The translations under genes were made by a program, and so were the position numbers. This document shows, piece by piece, positions 7,591-14,490 of a stretch of 40,694 nucleotides of DNA. This DNA is from Chloroflexota bacterium. GTDB taxonomy: Bacteria > Chloroflexota > UBA6077 > FW602-bin22 > JAMCWG01. Numbering within the stretch: position 1 is the stretch's first letter; every line of letters starts with the position of its first letter. The notes below the pieces were generated by a model. The model worked only from the letters and a program-made list of their open reading frames with translations, had not been told where the DNA came from and made no database searches. Where the stretch lies: the NCBI GenBank assembly GCA_023475235.1, contig JAMCWG010000013.1, forward strand, positions 1 through 40,694, given 5' to 3'.

Positions 7591-8589
7591 ATGGCAAAGT
7601 GGAAGGTCGCTATCATCGACATTATGGGCCCGGAAGAGGTCGAGATCGCCCGCCGCGCGATGCCGCCCGACTTCGACTTCGTATACATCGAGAAGAGCAC
7701 CCAGGAAGAGCAGATCGAGAAGGTGAAGGGCGCCGACTACGTCATCGGCGGGTCGATGAACACGGTCCCCGCGCCGGTGATCGAGGCTATGGACAAGGCC
7801 CGCCTCATCCAGAAGAGCGGCATCGGCTACGACCGCATCCACATACCCACCGCCGAGCGCCTGGGCATCGGCGTGGCCATCACCGCCGGCGCCAACAGGA
7901 TGACGGTCTCCGAGTTCACGATTGCCCTTATCCTGTCGGTGTACAAGTGGATCCCGCAATCGATGTACAACATGATCCAGCACGGGAAGTGGCGCGACGC
8001 CGAGATGCGGGCCAACTCGCACATGATCCAGGGCAAGGTCGTCGGCCTGGTGGGCTTTGGCAATATCGGCCAGGCCGTGGCCCAGCGACTGCGCGGCTTC
8101 GAGACCAGGGAAGTCCTGTACTACGACGTCGTGCGCCAGAGGCCGGAGCGAGAGCAGGAGCTAGGGGTCCGCTTTGTGCCATCCCTCGACGACCTGATCC
8201 CACAGTGCGACATCGTTAGCCTGCACGTGCCACATATCCCGGCGACCACCGGGATGTTCGGCGGAGCGCAGATCGCCCTGATGAAGCCCTCGGCCATCCT
8301 CATCAACACCTGCCGCGGCGCCGTGGTGGACGAGTCGGCCCTGTACGAGGCCCTCCGTGACAGGAAGATCGCCGGGGCCGGACTCGACGTTTTCATGAAG
8401 GAGCCGGCCACCAAGGACAATCCGCTGTTCAGCCTGCCCAACGTAGTGGTCACGCCGCACATCGCCGGCAGCGCCGAGGAGCTGCGCGTGCCGACGATGG
8501 AGCACATGTGGAGGAACATCCACCTGGTCGCCCACGGCCATCCGCTCCCACAACAGGATGTGGTCCTGCCCATCAAGCGGCCTTTGTAG
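7591..8589 (+). CDS. D-isomer-specific 2-hydroxyacid dehydrogenase
   Basis: This 332-residue NAD(P)-dependent enzyme interconverts a 2-hydroxy acid and a 2-keto acid in the cytoplasm. The dinucleotide motif is GFGNIG (155-160), with acidic D179 after the second beta strand (YYDVV), which favours NAD over NADP. The catalytic triad is complete: R242 (NTCRGAVVDE), E271 (MKEPA) and H290 (TPHIAGS). The start ATG 7591 has GAAAGGAG upstream; longer frames run into the repeat and the uxaA tail. Its substrate may be glyoxylate/glycerate, phosphoglycerate or a sugar-acid derived keto acid. Following the broken uxaA and facing an enolase-superfamily dehydratase, a role in sugar-acid breakdown is the likeliest reading. 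A serine-pathway SerA role is less likely because no ACT domain is present. Confidence 0.9.
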   Translation: MAKWKVAIIDIMGPEEVEIARRAMPPDFDFVYIEKSTQEEQIEKVKGADYVIGGSMNTVPAPVIEAMDKARLIQKSGIGYDRIHIPTAERLGIGVAITAGANRMTVSEFTIALILSVYKWIPQSMYNMIQHGKWRDAEMRANSHMIQGKVVGLVGFGNIGQAVAQRLRGFETREVLYYDVVRQRPEREQELGVRFVPSLDDLIPQCDIVSLHVPHIPATTGMFGGAQIALMKPSAILINTCRGAVVDESALYEALRDRKIAGAGLDVFMKEPATKDNPLFSLPNVVVTPHIAGSAEELRVPTMEHMWRNIHLVAHGHPLPQQDVVLPIKRPL

Positions 8590-8599
8590 ATCGAACAGC

Positions 8600-8697
8600 T
8601 AGGGGCGAAGCATTTGCTGGTAGCCGTAGTAGCGGTTTCAGTCGCTGGGGTGCCCACGACTGAAGTCGTGACTACCAGGGCAAATGCTTCGCCCCTA
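8600..8697. repeat. MITE-like 98 bp element with 17 bp perfect terminal inverted repeats
   Basis: TAGGGGCGAAGCATTTG (8600-8616) is perfectly repeated in inverse at 8681-8697. Just inside, CTGGTAG (8617-8623) faces CTACCAG (8672-8678), and the core holds the palindrome CACGACTGAAGTCGTG (8655-8670). There is no coding frame. It lies between two convergent genes and may also serve as their terminator. The structure suggests a non-autonomous mobile repeat. Confidence 0.75.
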
Positions 8698-8750
8698 CGG
8701 TCATGAATTCTTCCCCTGTGAGAGGAAGCGACGCCGGCCCCGCCTGCGCT

Positions 8751-8790
8751 CCCCCTCTCCGCGTGCAGAGAGGGCTGGGGTGAGGGTGAC
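8751..8790. repeat. Short CCCTCTCC repeat copy
   Basis: CCCCCTCTCCGCGTGCAGAG followed by AGGGCTGGGGTGAGGGTG forms a hairpin (CCCTCTC/GAGAGGG) and matches the first part of the element at 560. Confidence 0.6.
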
Positions 8791-8791
8791 C

Positions 8792-9943
8792 CTACGGCCC
8801 CTCGTCGCCGAACTGGCGGATGTTGCGCTTCGGGAAGTGCTTGTAGGGGAACTTCGCCAGGGCCGCCTCGTCGATCTCCAGGCCCAGGCCCGGCCCTTCC
8901 GGGATCTTGATGTAACCATTCTCTACTTTGAACGGCTTCACCGCCACCTCATCCGTCACCGGCTGGAAGTTCACGAAGTACTCCAGGATGAGGAAGTTCG
9001 GGATGTGGGCGGTCAGGTTCAGCGAGGCGGCCAGGCCGATGGTGGTGCTGTTGTAGTTGTGGGGCGACATCACCACGCAGTACGGCTCGGCCATCGCCGC
9101 GATCTCCTTCAGCTCCAGGATGCCGCCGCAGTTGCAGATGTCCGGGTTCAATATGTCGGCAGCCTGCTTCTCGAAGACCTCGCGGAACTCGGTCTTGGTG
9201 TACAGCTCCTCGCCGGTGACGACCGGTATGTTGATATTCCGCCGCACCTCGGCCAGGCAATCGACGTTGCGGGCCGAAGCTGGCTCCTCGTACCAGAAGG
9301 GTTTGAACTCCTCGATCATCCGGGCCACGCGAATGGCGTGCTGCGGCGCCAGGCGACGGTGCACCTCCACCAGGATATCCACGTCCGGCCCGACGGTCTG
9401 CCGGACCGCCCGCACGTTCTCGACGGCCATCTGCTCCTCGTACTTGCTGATGTGGGTCCGCCACGGGCTGGGGAACGGATCGAACTTCAGAGCGCTGAAG
9501 CCTTTCTTCAGGACGTCCGCCGCTTTCTCCGAGAGCGCCTCCGGCGTCCGCGCCCCCGCCGACCAGCCGTTTGCATAGACGCGTATCTTATCCCGGCAGG
9601 CGCCGCCCAACAGGTTGTACACCGGCGTATTCAGCTTCTTGCCCACGATATCCCAGAGGGCGTGCTCCATCCCGCTGAGGGCGCAGTAGAACTCCATTGC
9701 GCCGCGCTTGCCGGCGAAATCGAGGTACATCACCTGGGTGAAGTGCTTGATGTTGAAGGGGCTCCGGCCCTTCAGGTACTCGGCCATCTCGTGCACCATC
9801 ACCTCGATGCTCCGGTCCCGGTCGGCCTGGGTGTAGGCCTCGCCCCAGCCGTGGATACCCTCATCGGTATCGATCTTGATCAGAAGCCAGTTCTTCCCGA
9901 CGCCCGGGTGGACCAGGTAAGTCTTTACATCGGTGACTTTCAT
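8792..9943 (-). CDS. Mandelate racemase/muconate lactonizing (enolase superfamily) enzyme
   Basis: The 383-residue protein has the N-terminal capping domain (MKVTDVKTYLVHPGV) and the barrel domain of the MR/MLE subgroup. Members abstract a proton next to a carboxylate, usually to dehydrate a sugar acid; galactonate/mannonate dehydratases are the closest type by pattern. Metal-ligand positions appear as VEVHRRL, FWYEEP and VTGEEL, each carrying an acid. A catalytic His candidate lies in MSPHNY, and EVH also supplies a His as in galactonate dehydratases. GGILELKEIAAMAE is the usual late-barrel signature. The start has AGGAGAGG 7 nt upstream, and a strong promoter lies at 10044-10072. The gene converges on the hydroxyacid dehydrogenase. 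Expansion of this family is known in SAR202-type Chloroflexota. Confidence 0.9.
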   Translation of the reverse strand: MKVTDVKTYLVHPGVGKNWLLIKIDTDEGIHGWGEAYTQADRDRSIEVMVHEMAEYLKGRSPFNIKHFTQVMYLDFAGKRGAMEFYCALSGMEHALWDIVGKKLNTPVYNLLGGACRDKIRVYANGWSAGARTPEALSEKAADVLKKGFSALKFDPFPSPWRTHISKYEEQMAVENVRAVRQTVGPDVDILVEVHRRLAPQHAIRVARMIEEFKPFWYEEPASARNVDCLAEVRRNINIPVVTGEELYTKTEFREVFEKQAADILNPDICNCGGILELKEIAAMAEPYCVVMSPHNYNSTTIGLAASLNLTAHIPNFLILEYFVNFQPVTDEVAVKPFKVENGYIKIPEGPGLGLEIDEAALAKFPYKHFPKRNIRQFGDEGP

Positions 9944-10043
9944 GCCAACCTCTCCTTTTGTTGATCTAGTTGGATGCTATCCGTTAGTGGTGGCCTGTTG
10001 CCGGCGCCTCCCCCATTGGCAGGTCACGAGGCGCGCAAGTGGG

Positions 10044-10072
10044 AATATACTCTCGGCGAGCGCTCCCGTCAA
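10044..10072 (-). promoter_or_regulatory. Sigma-70-type promoter of the MR/MLE gene
   Basis: On the minus strand TTGACG (10067-10072), a 17 bp spacer and TATATT (10044-10049) form a near-consensus promoter about 100 nt upstream of the start at 9943. The remaining sequence to 10599 contains no frame I would call a gene. Confidence 0.65.
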
Positions 10073-10599
10073 ATGCCGGCGGCAAAGACGCCACTGACCT
10101 GAACACCAGAGGCTGATTTGGTATCTGTTCAGAAGGACGGGGACGAGTTGTGGCTGCTGACTGCGACATACTGGCCAGGCAGGATGCAGCATTATGGACA
10201 CAGAGGAAGGCCCTGACGAAGCCGCTGGCCACTCTTGACAACTCGGCTGGTGTACTGGTACTTTGGATTCAGGGCGATGCCTTGCTACAAGGGGCCTGGA
10301 CGGACTTCTCTCCCGTCGAAGTCAGGGCGCCTCGAGTTGAAGAGCAGGCAAGAATAGGCTTAGTAACACAACAAGCGCGTAGCCGAAAGCCACTCTCAGG
10401 CGTCCCTCAACGACGTCACTATCGGACGCCGCCATCCACACCGCTACTGCGTTCATCAAATCGCATTCGCTCTATCCCTCTGCACCGATAGGTCACGCGC
10501 CTGTCCACAATCGCGAAGCGTGGACCGGCGGAGCTTGTAGGAGCCTGCCCAAGAGCAGCGATAGCCCGATCGGGCAAGAACAGATAGGACGTGTTGACT

Positions 10600-10701
10600 A
10601 TGGGAATGGAGCAGAACCCGAGCATCGGGTTCATCGGCATTTGGAATCTGGGAGCCGTTCTGGCGCGGCTCAAATGTCTCACAATCAAGGGCAGGAAGTA
10701 G
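10600..10701 (+). other. 33-codon ORF resembling a Rossmann N-terminus
   Basis: ATG 10600 to TAG 10699-10701 encodes 33 residues. The segment SIGFIGIWNLGAVLAR resembles the first beta-alpha unit of NADP-binding dehydrogenases (IGFIGxGxxGxxxA), except that a Trp stands where a Gly is needed. There is no clear ribosome site. It could be a decayed 5' fragment or chance. It ends directly against the GTG of the next gene. Confidence 0.25.
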
Positions 10702-12075
10702 GTGAATCCTATGGCTAACTCGAACCAGGATCCTATGCATGATCCGGATTATCAGCCCGACGCGCAAGCGACGCCATCACCCAGGCCGCCTGGCGCGACG
10801 CCGTCGCCGTCGACTCGGTCAAGCCACCGCCTGGGCTGGCTTGCTGCCGTCGTGATCGCGCTGGCGGCCCTCGTCGCGGTCGGCGTGACAGTGCCACCGG
10901 GCGCGCCCCTCCACCATCTGGTGGCCGCGGTGGCACCCATAGTACCGGCCGATTCCCAGGCCGCGGCGATCCAGGCTGTCATCCAGCGGGCGAACCAGGA
11001 GCAGGCCCAGGCGCTTGCACAAGGCGACCCCTCTCTGATGAGCGACACCGCGACCGCGGCCTACTACCGTGAACTGGTGCAGACAAATCAGCAACTGGCC
11101 GCTCAGGGGGTGACCAGCATCAACCTCGTCCGGTTGACCTGGGGATCGATCAACGTGACCGGCACCAACGCGACGGCAACGACCGACGAGACCTGGACCA
11201 CAACTTTCAACGACGGGACGACCGCGGAGTCCACCGACCCCAACATCTACACGCTGGTCCTGCAGGGCGGCAAGTGGCTGATCGCTGCCGACCAGCACCC
11301 GACGCCGTCCGCGGCTCCGACTCCCGCGAGCGGCGGAACGCCGCCAGCCGCTCAGCCGACGCCCCTGCCGCCGTCGGCTTCCGCGCCGTCACCCCAGGAT
11401 AGCTCGCGGAACTGGGCTGGCTACGCGGCGACCTCCGGGACGTTCACCGGCGTGACCGGCACATGGATCGTGCCCCAGCCAGTCGGGAGCGGTGGGGCCG
11501 GCGTGGGCGCCACCTGGGTGGGCATCGGCGGGGTGACGAGCACCGACCTGATCCAGGCCGGGACCCAGGACGTGTCCTCCGGTAACCAGGACCAGTTCCA
11601 GACCTGGATCGAGATGCTACCCCAGGCTTCCCAGCAGGTGCCCGTGGCGGTAGTGCCCGGCGATTCGGTGACGGTCTCGATAAACGAGCAAGGTGCCGGG
11701 ACCGGCGTCTGGCAGATTTCGATCAAGAACAACACTAACGGCCAGTCTTACCAGCAGACCGTGAACTACGCGTCGTCCGAGTCGTCGGCCGAGTGGATCG
11801 AGGAAGCACCATCCAGCGGGCGGGGGGGCATCCTGCCGCTGGACAACTTCGGCTCGGTCTCGTTCAGCGGGGCGACGGCGATTCGGAACGGTCAAACGGT
11901 CGACCTGAGCCAGGCCGGCGCGCAGCCTATCACGATGATCAACGCGAATAACCAGGCGCTGGCCGTGTCGTCAGCGATCGCCAGCGATGGCAAGAGCTTC
12001 ACTGTTTCGCGGACCTCGGCGGCGTCGACGACCGGGCGCGGGGGTAGCCTTGGGCGGCCTCCCCGAAGCAGGTAG
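10702..12075 (+). CDS. Membrane-anchored G1-family (eqolisin) glutamic peptidase with NTF2-like domain
   Basis: The protein is 457 residues from GTG 10702 or 454 from ATG 10711; AGGAAG upstream fits the GTG better. Residues 1-41 are a polar Pro-rich tail and 42-64 one transmembrane helix (RLGWLAAVVIALAALVAVGV), so the rest is probably outside the cell. Residues 85-200 look like an NTF2/SnoaL-type fold, followed by a Pro/Ala/Ser linker (200-232). Residues 235-440 are an eqolisin domain: SRNWAGYAA, TGTWIVPQP, ATWVGIGG, catalytic Gln candidate Q285 (LIQAGTQ) and catalytic Glu candidate E364 (SAEWIEEAP). Glutamic peptidases cleave proteins at acid pH using this Gln/Glu pair. The domain ends naturally at SFTVSRT. 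The last 20 or so residues, rich in Gly/Arg/Ser, look like read-through into the adjoining CBS remnant. Confidence 0.83.
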   Translation: MNPMANSNQDPMHDPDYQPDAQATPSPRPPGATPSPSTRSSHRLGWLAAVVIALAALVAVGVTVPPGAPLHHLVAAVAPIVPADSQAAAIQAVIQRANQEQAQALAQGDPSLMSDTATAAYYRELVQTNQQLAAQGVTSINLVRLTWGSINVTGTNATATTDETWTTTFNDGTTAESTDPNIYTLVLQGGKWLIAADQHPTPSAAPTPASGGTPPAAQPTPLPPSASAPSPQDSSRNWAGYAATSGTFTGVTGTWIVPQPVGSGGAGVGATWVGIGGVTSTDLIQAGTQDVSSGNQDQFQTWIEMLPQASQQVPVAVVPGDSVTVSINEQGAGTGVWQISIKNNTNGQSYQQTVNYASSESSAEWIEEAPSSGRGGILPLDNFGSVSFSGATAIRNGQTVDLSQAGAQPITMINANNQALAVSSAIASDGKSFTVSRTSAASTTGRGGSLGRPPRSR

Positions 12076-12269
12076 TTGGGCACATCCGGCAACTGACCGC
12101 GCCGAAGGTCCGGGACGAGCCGCTGGTCCAGGCGCTACGGGATATGCCGGTCGACGACCGGAACCCGCTGCCGGTCGTCGACCATGGCAATGTGGTTGGC
12201 ATGTTCACCCGAAGCGACGTGATTCGCTACATCCAGGTTCACCGAGGGTTTGGTCAGAAAGCCGCGTGA
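12048..12269 (+). pseudogene. CBS-domain C-terminal remnant
   Basis: In the frame ending at TGA 12267-12269, about 65 codons encode the end of a CBS domain: RDEPLVQALRDMPVDD, NPLPVVDHGNVVGMFTRSDV, IRYIQVHRG. This is the tail typical of site-2-protease/CBS proteins of Chloroflexota. There is no start codon or ribosome site, and a TAG (12045-12047) closes the frame on the left. The fragment abuts and slightly overlaps the end of the G1 peptidase gene, so a deletion or insertion has joined two unrelated genes here. Confidence 0.7.
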
Positions 12270-12429
12270 GTTCTCTCTGCAAGCAAGGAGCTTGAACCGA
12301 AGTTCGTGCCGCTGTCTGGGATCGTAAGTGTTCCTCCCCTCGATCGTGAGCTTGATGGACTCTTCGCTACACCATCCGAACCAGTTACCCAGACCACTCT
12401 TCTGAACACTTACCTGATTGGTGCAACCC

Positions 12430-12458
12430 TTGACAGCGCAGTCACTGCCGGCTATGAT
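12430..12458 (+). promoter_or_regulatory. Consensus sigma-70 promoter of padR
   Basis: TTGACA (12430-12435), a 17 bp spacer and TATGAT (12453-12458) are almost ideal. Transcription should begin near 12465, inside the GATATATC repeats, 45 nt before the padR start. Confidence 0.85.
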
Positions 12459-12484
12459 ATATCACGATATATCTAGATATATCG
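12456..12484 (+). promoter_or_regulatory. Triple GATATATC operator, probable PadR binding site
   Basis: GATATATC occurs three times at 12456, 12466 and 12476, exactly 10 bp apart, so all copies lie on one face of the helix. The last two form the perfect 20 bp palindrome CGATATATCTAGATATATCG (12465-12484). The sites overlap the -10 element and the start point, the right place for a repressor. AT-rich dyads of this type are common autoregulatory sites of PadR proteins, so the gene just downstream probably represses itself. Confidence 0.75.
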
Positions 12485-12510
12485 CCAGACCATTCGCAGG
12501 GGAGGACATT

Positions 12511-13014
12511 ATGTGGCACAGAGGACCCTTTGGCCGTGGGCCGCGCCACGGGAACATCTTTGAGCGCGGAGACTTCAAGTACATCATCCTGGACTTGTTG
12601 AAGGAGAAGCCGCGCCACGGCTACGAGATCATACGCGCCGTGGGCGAGCGCTTCGGCGGCTTCTACACCCCCAGCCCCGGGGTGGTGTATCCCACCCTCC
12701 AGATGCTGGAGGACATGGGCTACATCACTTCCGAGCAGCAGGAAGGGAAGAAGGTATACACCATCACCGACGAGGGCCGGAAGCACCTGGCCGAGCAGCA
12801 GAGCACGATGGAGGGAATGTGGGAGCGCGTGAAAGCCCACTGGGGCTTCATCTCCAATGCGAGCTTCCACGAGACAATGCACGAGTTCGCCGACTTCGGG
12901 CGCACGCTGGCCCGCGCCGGCCACGATGCCAGTCCAGAGAAGCTGCGCCGCGTCCGCGAGGTGATCGCCCGCGCCCGGCACGACGTGGAAGCCATCCTGG
13001 ATGAGGGCAGGTAA
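12511..13014 (+). CDS. PadR-family transcriptional regulator
   Basis: The 167-residue protein has the PadR winged helix at about residues 18-95. Signatures are YIILDLLKEKPRHGYEIIRA, the loop-and-wing region TPSPGVVYPTLQMLEDMGYI, and QQEGKKVYTITDEGRKHL. A long C-terminal helical region (100-165) is the usual dimer-forming part. The N-terminus WHRGPFGRGPRHG is Gly/Arg/His-rich, as in many PadR proteins encoded beside efflux systems. The frame reaches back to 12418, upstream of the promoter, so ATG 12511 with GGGGAGG is the start. It probably responds to small hydrophobic compounds. No efflux pump is adjacent, and a terminator follows, so it is monocistronic and any target lies elsewhere. Confidence 0.93.
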   Translation: MWHRGPFGRGPRHGNIFERGDFKYIILDLLKEKPRHGYEIIRAVGERFGGFYTPSPGVVYPTLQMLEDMGYITSEQQEGKKVYTITDEGRKHLAEQQSTMEGMWERVKAHWGFISNASFHETMHEFADFGRTLARAGHDASPEKLRRVREVIARARHDVEAILDEGR

Positions 13015-13068
13015 CGCTCGCCGGCGATGCCCGCAAACGGGCTGGTTAACGGCCCCAAACGAGCGCCG

Positions 13069-13107
13069 AAAGCCCTGAGCAAGTCTGGTTACCTGCTCAG
13101 GGCTTTT
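13069..13107 (+). terminator. Rho-independent terminator after padR
   Basis: AAAGCCCTGAGCA (13069-13081) pairs with TGCTCAGGGCTTT (13094-13106) over 13 bp with a 12 nt loop, followed by TTTTCTATTT. Confidence 0.9.
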
Positions 13108-13111
13108 CTAT

Positions 13112-13140
13112 TTGACATCCAATTGCCGCTGGATTATGCT
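13112..13140 (+). promoter_or_regulatory. Sigma-70 promoter of the nuclease gene
   Basis: TTGACA (13112-13117), a 17 bp spacer and TATGCT (13135-13140). It lies directly after the padR terminator and about 85 nt upstream of ATG 13227. Confidence 0.7.
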
Positions 13141-13226
13141 CACGCTGCTCTCAATAGGGCACGTCTGCCGCGCAGGAGCGTTGCAGCCCAACCGGACTCG
13201 TATTCAGGACATCGAGGTGGACGTCG

Positions 13227-14003
13227 ATGGCTCCGTCTCTGTTCAGGCTATCGCCGTACAAGCTGGCCATCTTCCGGCAATGCCCCCGCCGCTACAAGTA
13301 CCACTACGTCGATGGGCTCCTCGAGCAGTACCGAAAACCCCGGCCCTACCTGACGATGGGTGCCCACATTCACGACGCCCTTCGAGACTTCTTCTCCCCA
13401 CGCAACCTCGATAGATCGTACGCGACGATGGAAGCGCTGCTCAGGAGGCGCTGGTCACGCAACCGGAACGGATTCGCGGACAATGATGAGGAGAAGCAGT
13501 ACGGTCTGCGGGCCCTCGAGCAGTTGAAGTGGTTCTGCGACAGGCAGGACACGCGGGCCCAGCCCTTTTTGCTGGAGGCATACCATTCCGTCATACTGTC
13601 GCCGGAACTGCTGCTGAAGGGCAAGATCGACCGCGTCGACCGCCACCCGGATGGCTCGCTCCACGTCATCGACTACAAGACGGGGAAGACGCCGAAGGAG
13701 GACGGCGACTTTCAGTTGCTGGCCTACGCACTATTGCTACAAAGGAAACTGAAGTCCGAGGTAGCCAAAGCCTCATACCTGTATTTGAACGGCGACGGGC
13801 TGCGGAGCATCGAGCCGACGCCCGCTCAGATCGCGGACACGGAAGCGCGGCTGCACGCCGCGCGCGAGGAGATTCTGTCGGAGCGAGAGTTCGCTCCCCG
13901 GCCGAACTGGCTGTGCGGGTGGTGCGATTTCGCCGGGCTTTGCGATGCGGAGAACGTCGCCCCCGCGGACGGCAATCCCCCCGATGAACCAGGCTACTGG
14001 TAG
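13227..14003 (+). CDS. PD-(D/E)XK nuclease, RecB/Cas4-like, with Fe-S cysteines
   Basis: The 258-residue protein is a stand-alone PDDEXK_1 domain. The nuclease core is visible as an early His (GAHIHDALRDF), KGKIDRVDRHPDG with D135, IDYKTG with D149 and K151, and the trailing DFQLLAYALLL (Q163, Y167). Four cysteines, C19 (FRQCPRRYKY) and C230/C233/C239 (WLCGWCDFAGLC), match the iron-sulfur cluster of AddB/Cas4-type nucleases, which staples the two ends of the domain. It should cut DNA ends or single strands with a metal. The start ATG 13227 follows GAGGTGG. No helicase or cas gene lies near, so it is neither part of a visible AddAB nor of a CRISPR locus. Confidence 0.88.
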   Translation: MAPSLFRLSPYKLAIFRQCPRRYKYHYVDGLLEQYRKPRPYLTMGAHIHDALRDFFSPRNLDRSYATMEALLRRRWSRNRNGFADNDEEKQYGLRALEQLKWFCDRQDTRAQPFLLEAYHSVILSPELLLKGKIDRVDRHPDGSLHVIDYKTGKTPKEDGDFQLLAYALLLQRKLKSEVAKASYLYLNGDGLRSIEPTPAQIADTEARLHAAREEILSEREFAPRPNWLCGWCDFAGLCDAENVAPADGNPPDEPGYW

Positions 14004-14013
14004 ACGTACCAGA

Positions 14014-14043
14014 CCCGTGGTCACCGTGCGTAGCGACCACGGG
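14014..14043. terminator. Hairpin between convergent genes
   Basis: CCCGTGGTC (14014-14022) and GACCACGGG (14035-14043) form a perfect 9 bp stem between the nuclease stop and the iscU stop. No T-run is present. Confidence 0.6.
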
Positions 14044-14072
14044 CGCATTCATTCCGGCAAGAAGTCCCCGGC

Positions 14073-14453
14073 CTATCTGCTTCCAGCGCCCACCTTGGAC
14101 CGGTAGTCCTCGATGGCCTTGTGCACCGTGGTGGCGGCCAGGTTAGAGCAGTGCATCTTGTTGGCTGGTAGCCCGCCCAGCGCCTCGGCCACCGCCTTGT
14201 CGGTGATGACGAGCGCCTCCTCGATGGTCTTGCCCTTCACCATCTCGGTGACCATGCTGCTGGTCGCCACAGCCGCCCCGCAGCCGAAGGTCTTGAACTT
14301 GATGTCCTCGATGCAGTCGTCCTTCACCTTGATGTAAATCTTCATTATGTCGCCACAGACCGGATTGCCCGCCGTCCCCACCCCGTCGGCGTCGGGTATC
14401 TCCCCCACATTCCGAGGGTTGCTGAAGTGGTCCATTACGAGATCGCTATACAT
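14073..14453 (-). CDS. iscU: Iron-sulfur cluster scaffold protein IscU
   Basis: The 126-residue IscU/NifU N-terminal-type scaffold receives sulfur from the desulfurase and builds [2Fe-2S] or [4Fe-4S] clusters for transfer to apoproteins. All three cluster cysteines are present: C33 (NPVCGD), C58 (TFGCGAA) and C102 (KMHCSN). The assembly aspartate D35 is also there. The length matches single-domain IscU. It follows iscS after 37 nt on the same strand, so the two are one operon. No hscA/hscB or ferredoxin gene is adjacent. The clusters would supply the many Fe-S proteins of this genome, including those at 3742-5750. Confidence 0.96.
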   Translation of the reverse strand: MYSDLVMDHFSNPRNVGEIPDADGVGTAGNPVCGDIMKIYIKVKDDCIEDIKFKTFGCGAAVATSSMVTEMVKGKTIEEALVITDKAVAEALGGLPANKMHCSNLAATTVHKAIEDYRSKVGAGSR

Positions 14454-14490
14454 GTCTTCTGTCCGTCCTCAAGTTATCGCTCACGGGCTG

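Noticed and set aside
10150-10491. 113-codon plus-strand ORF
   Set aside because: No ribosome site, no recognisable motif and composition unlike neighbouring proteins; minus-strand frames there look equally random.
12418-12510. Upstream start of padR at 12418
   Set aside because: It lies before the consensus promoter, so it would not be in the transcript.
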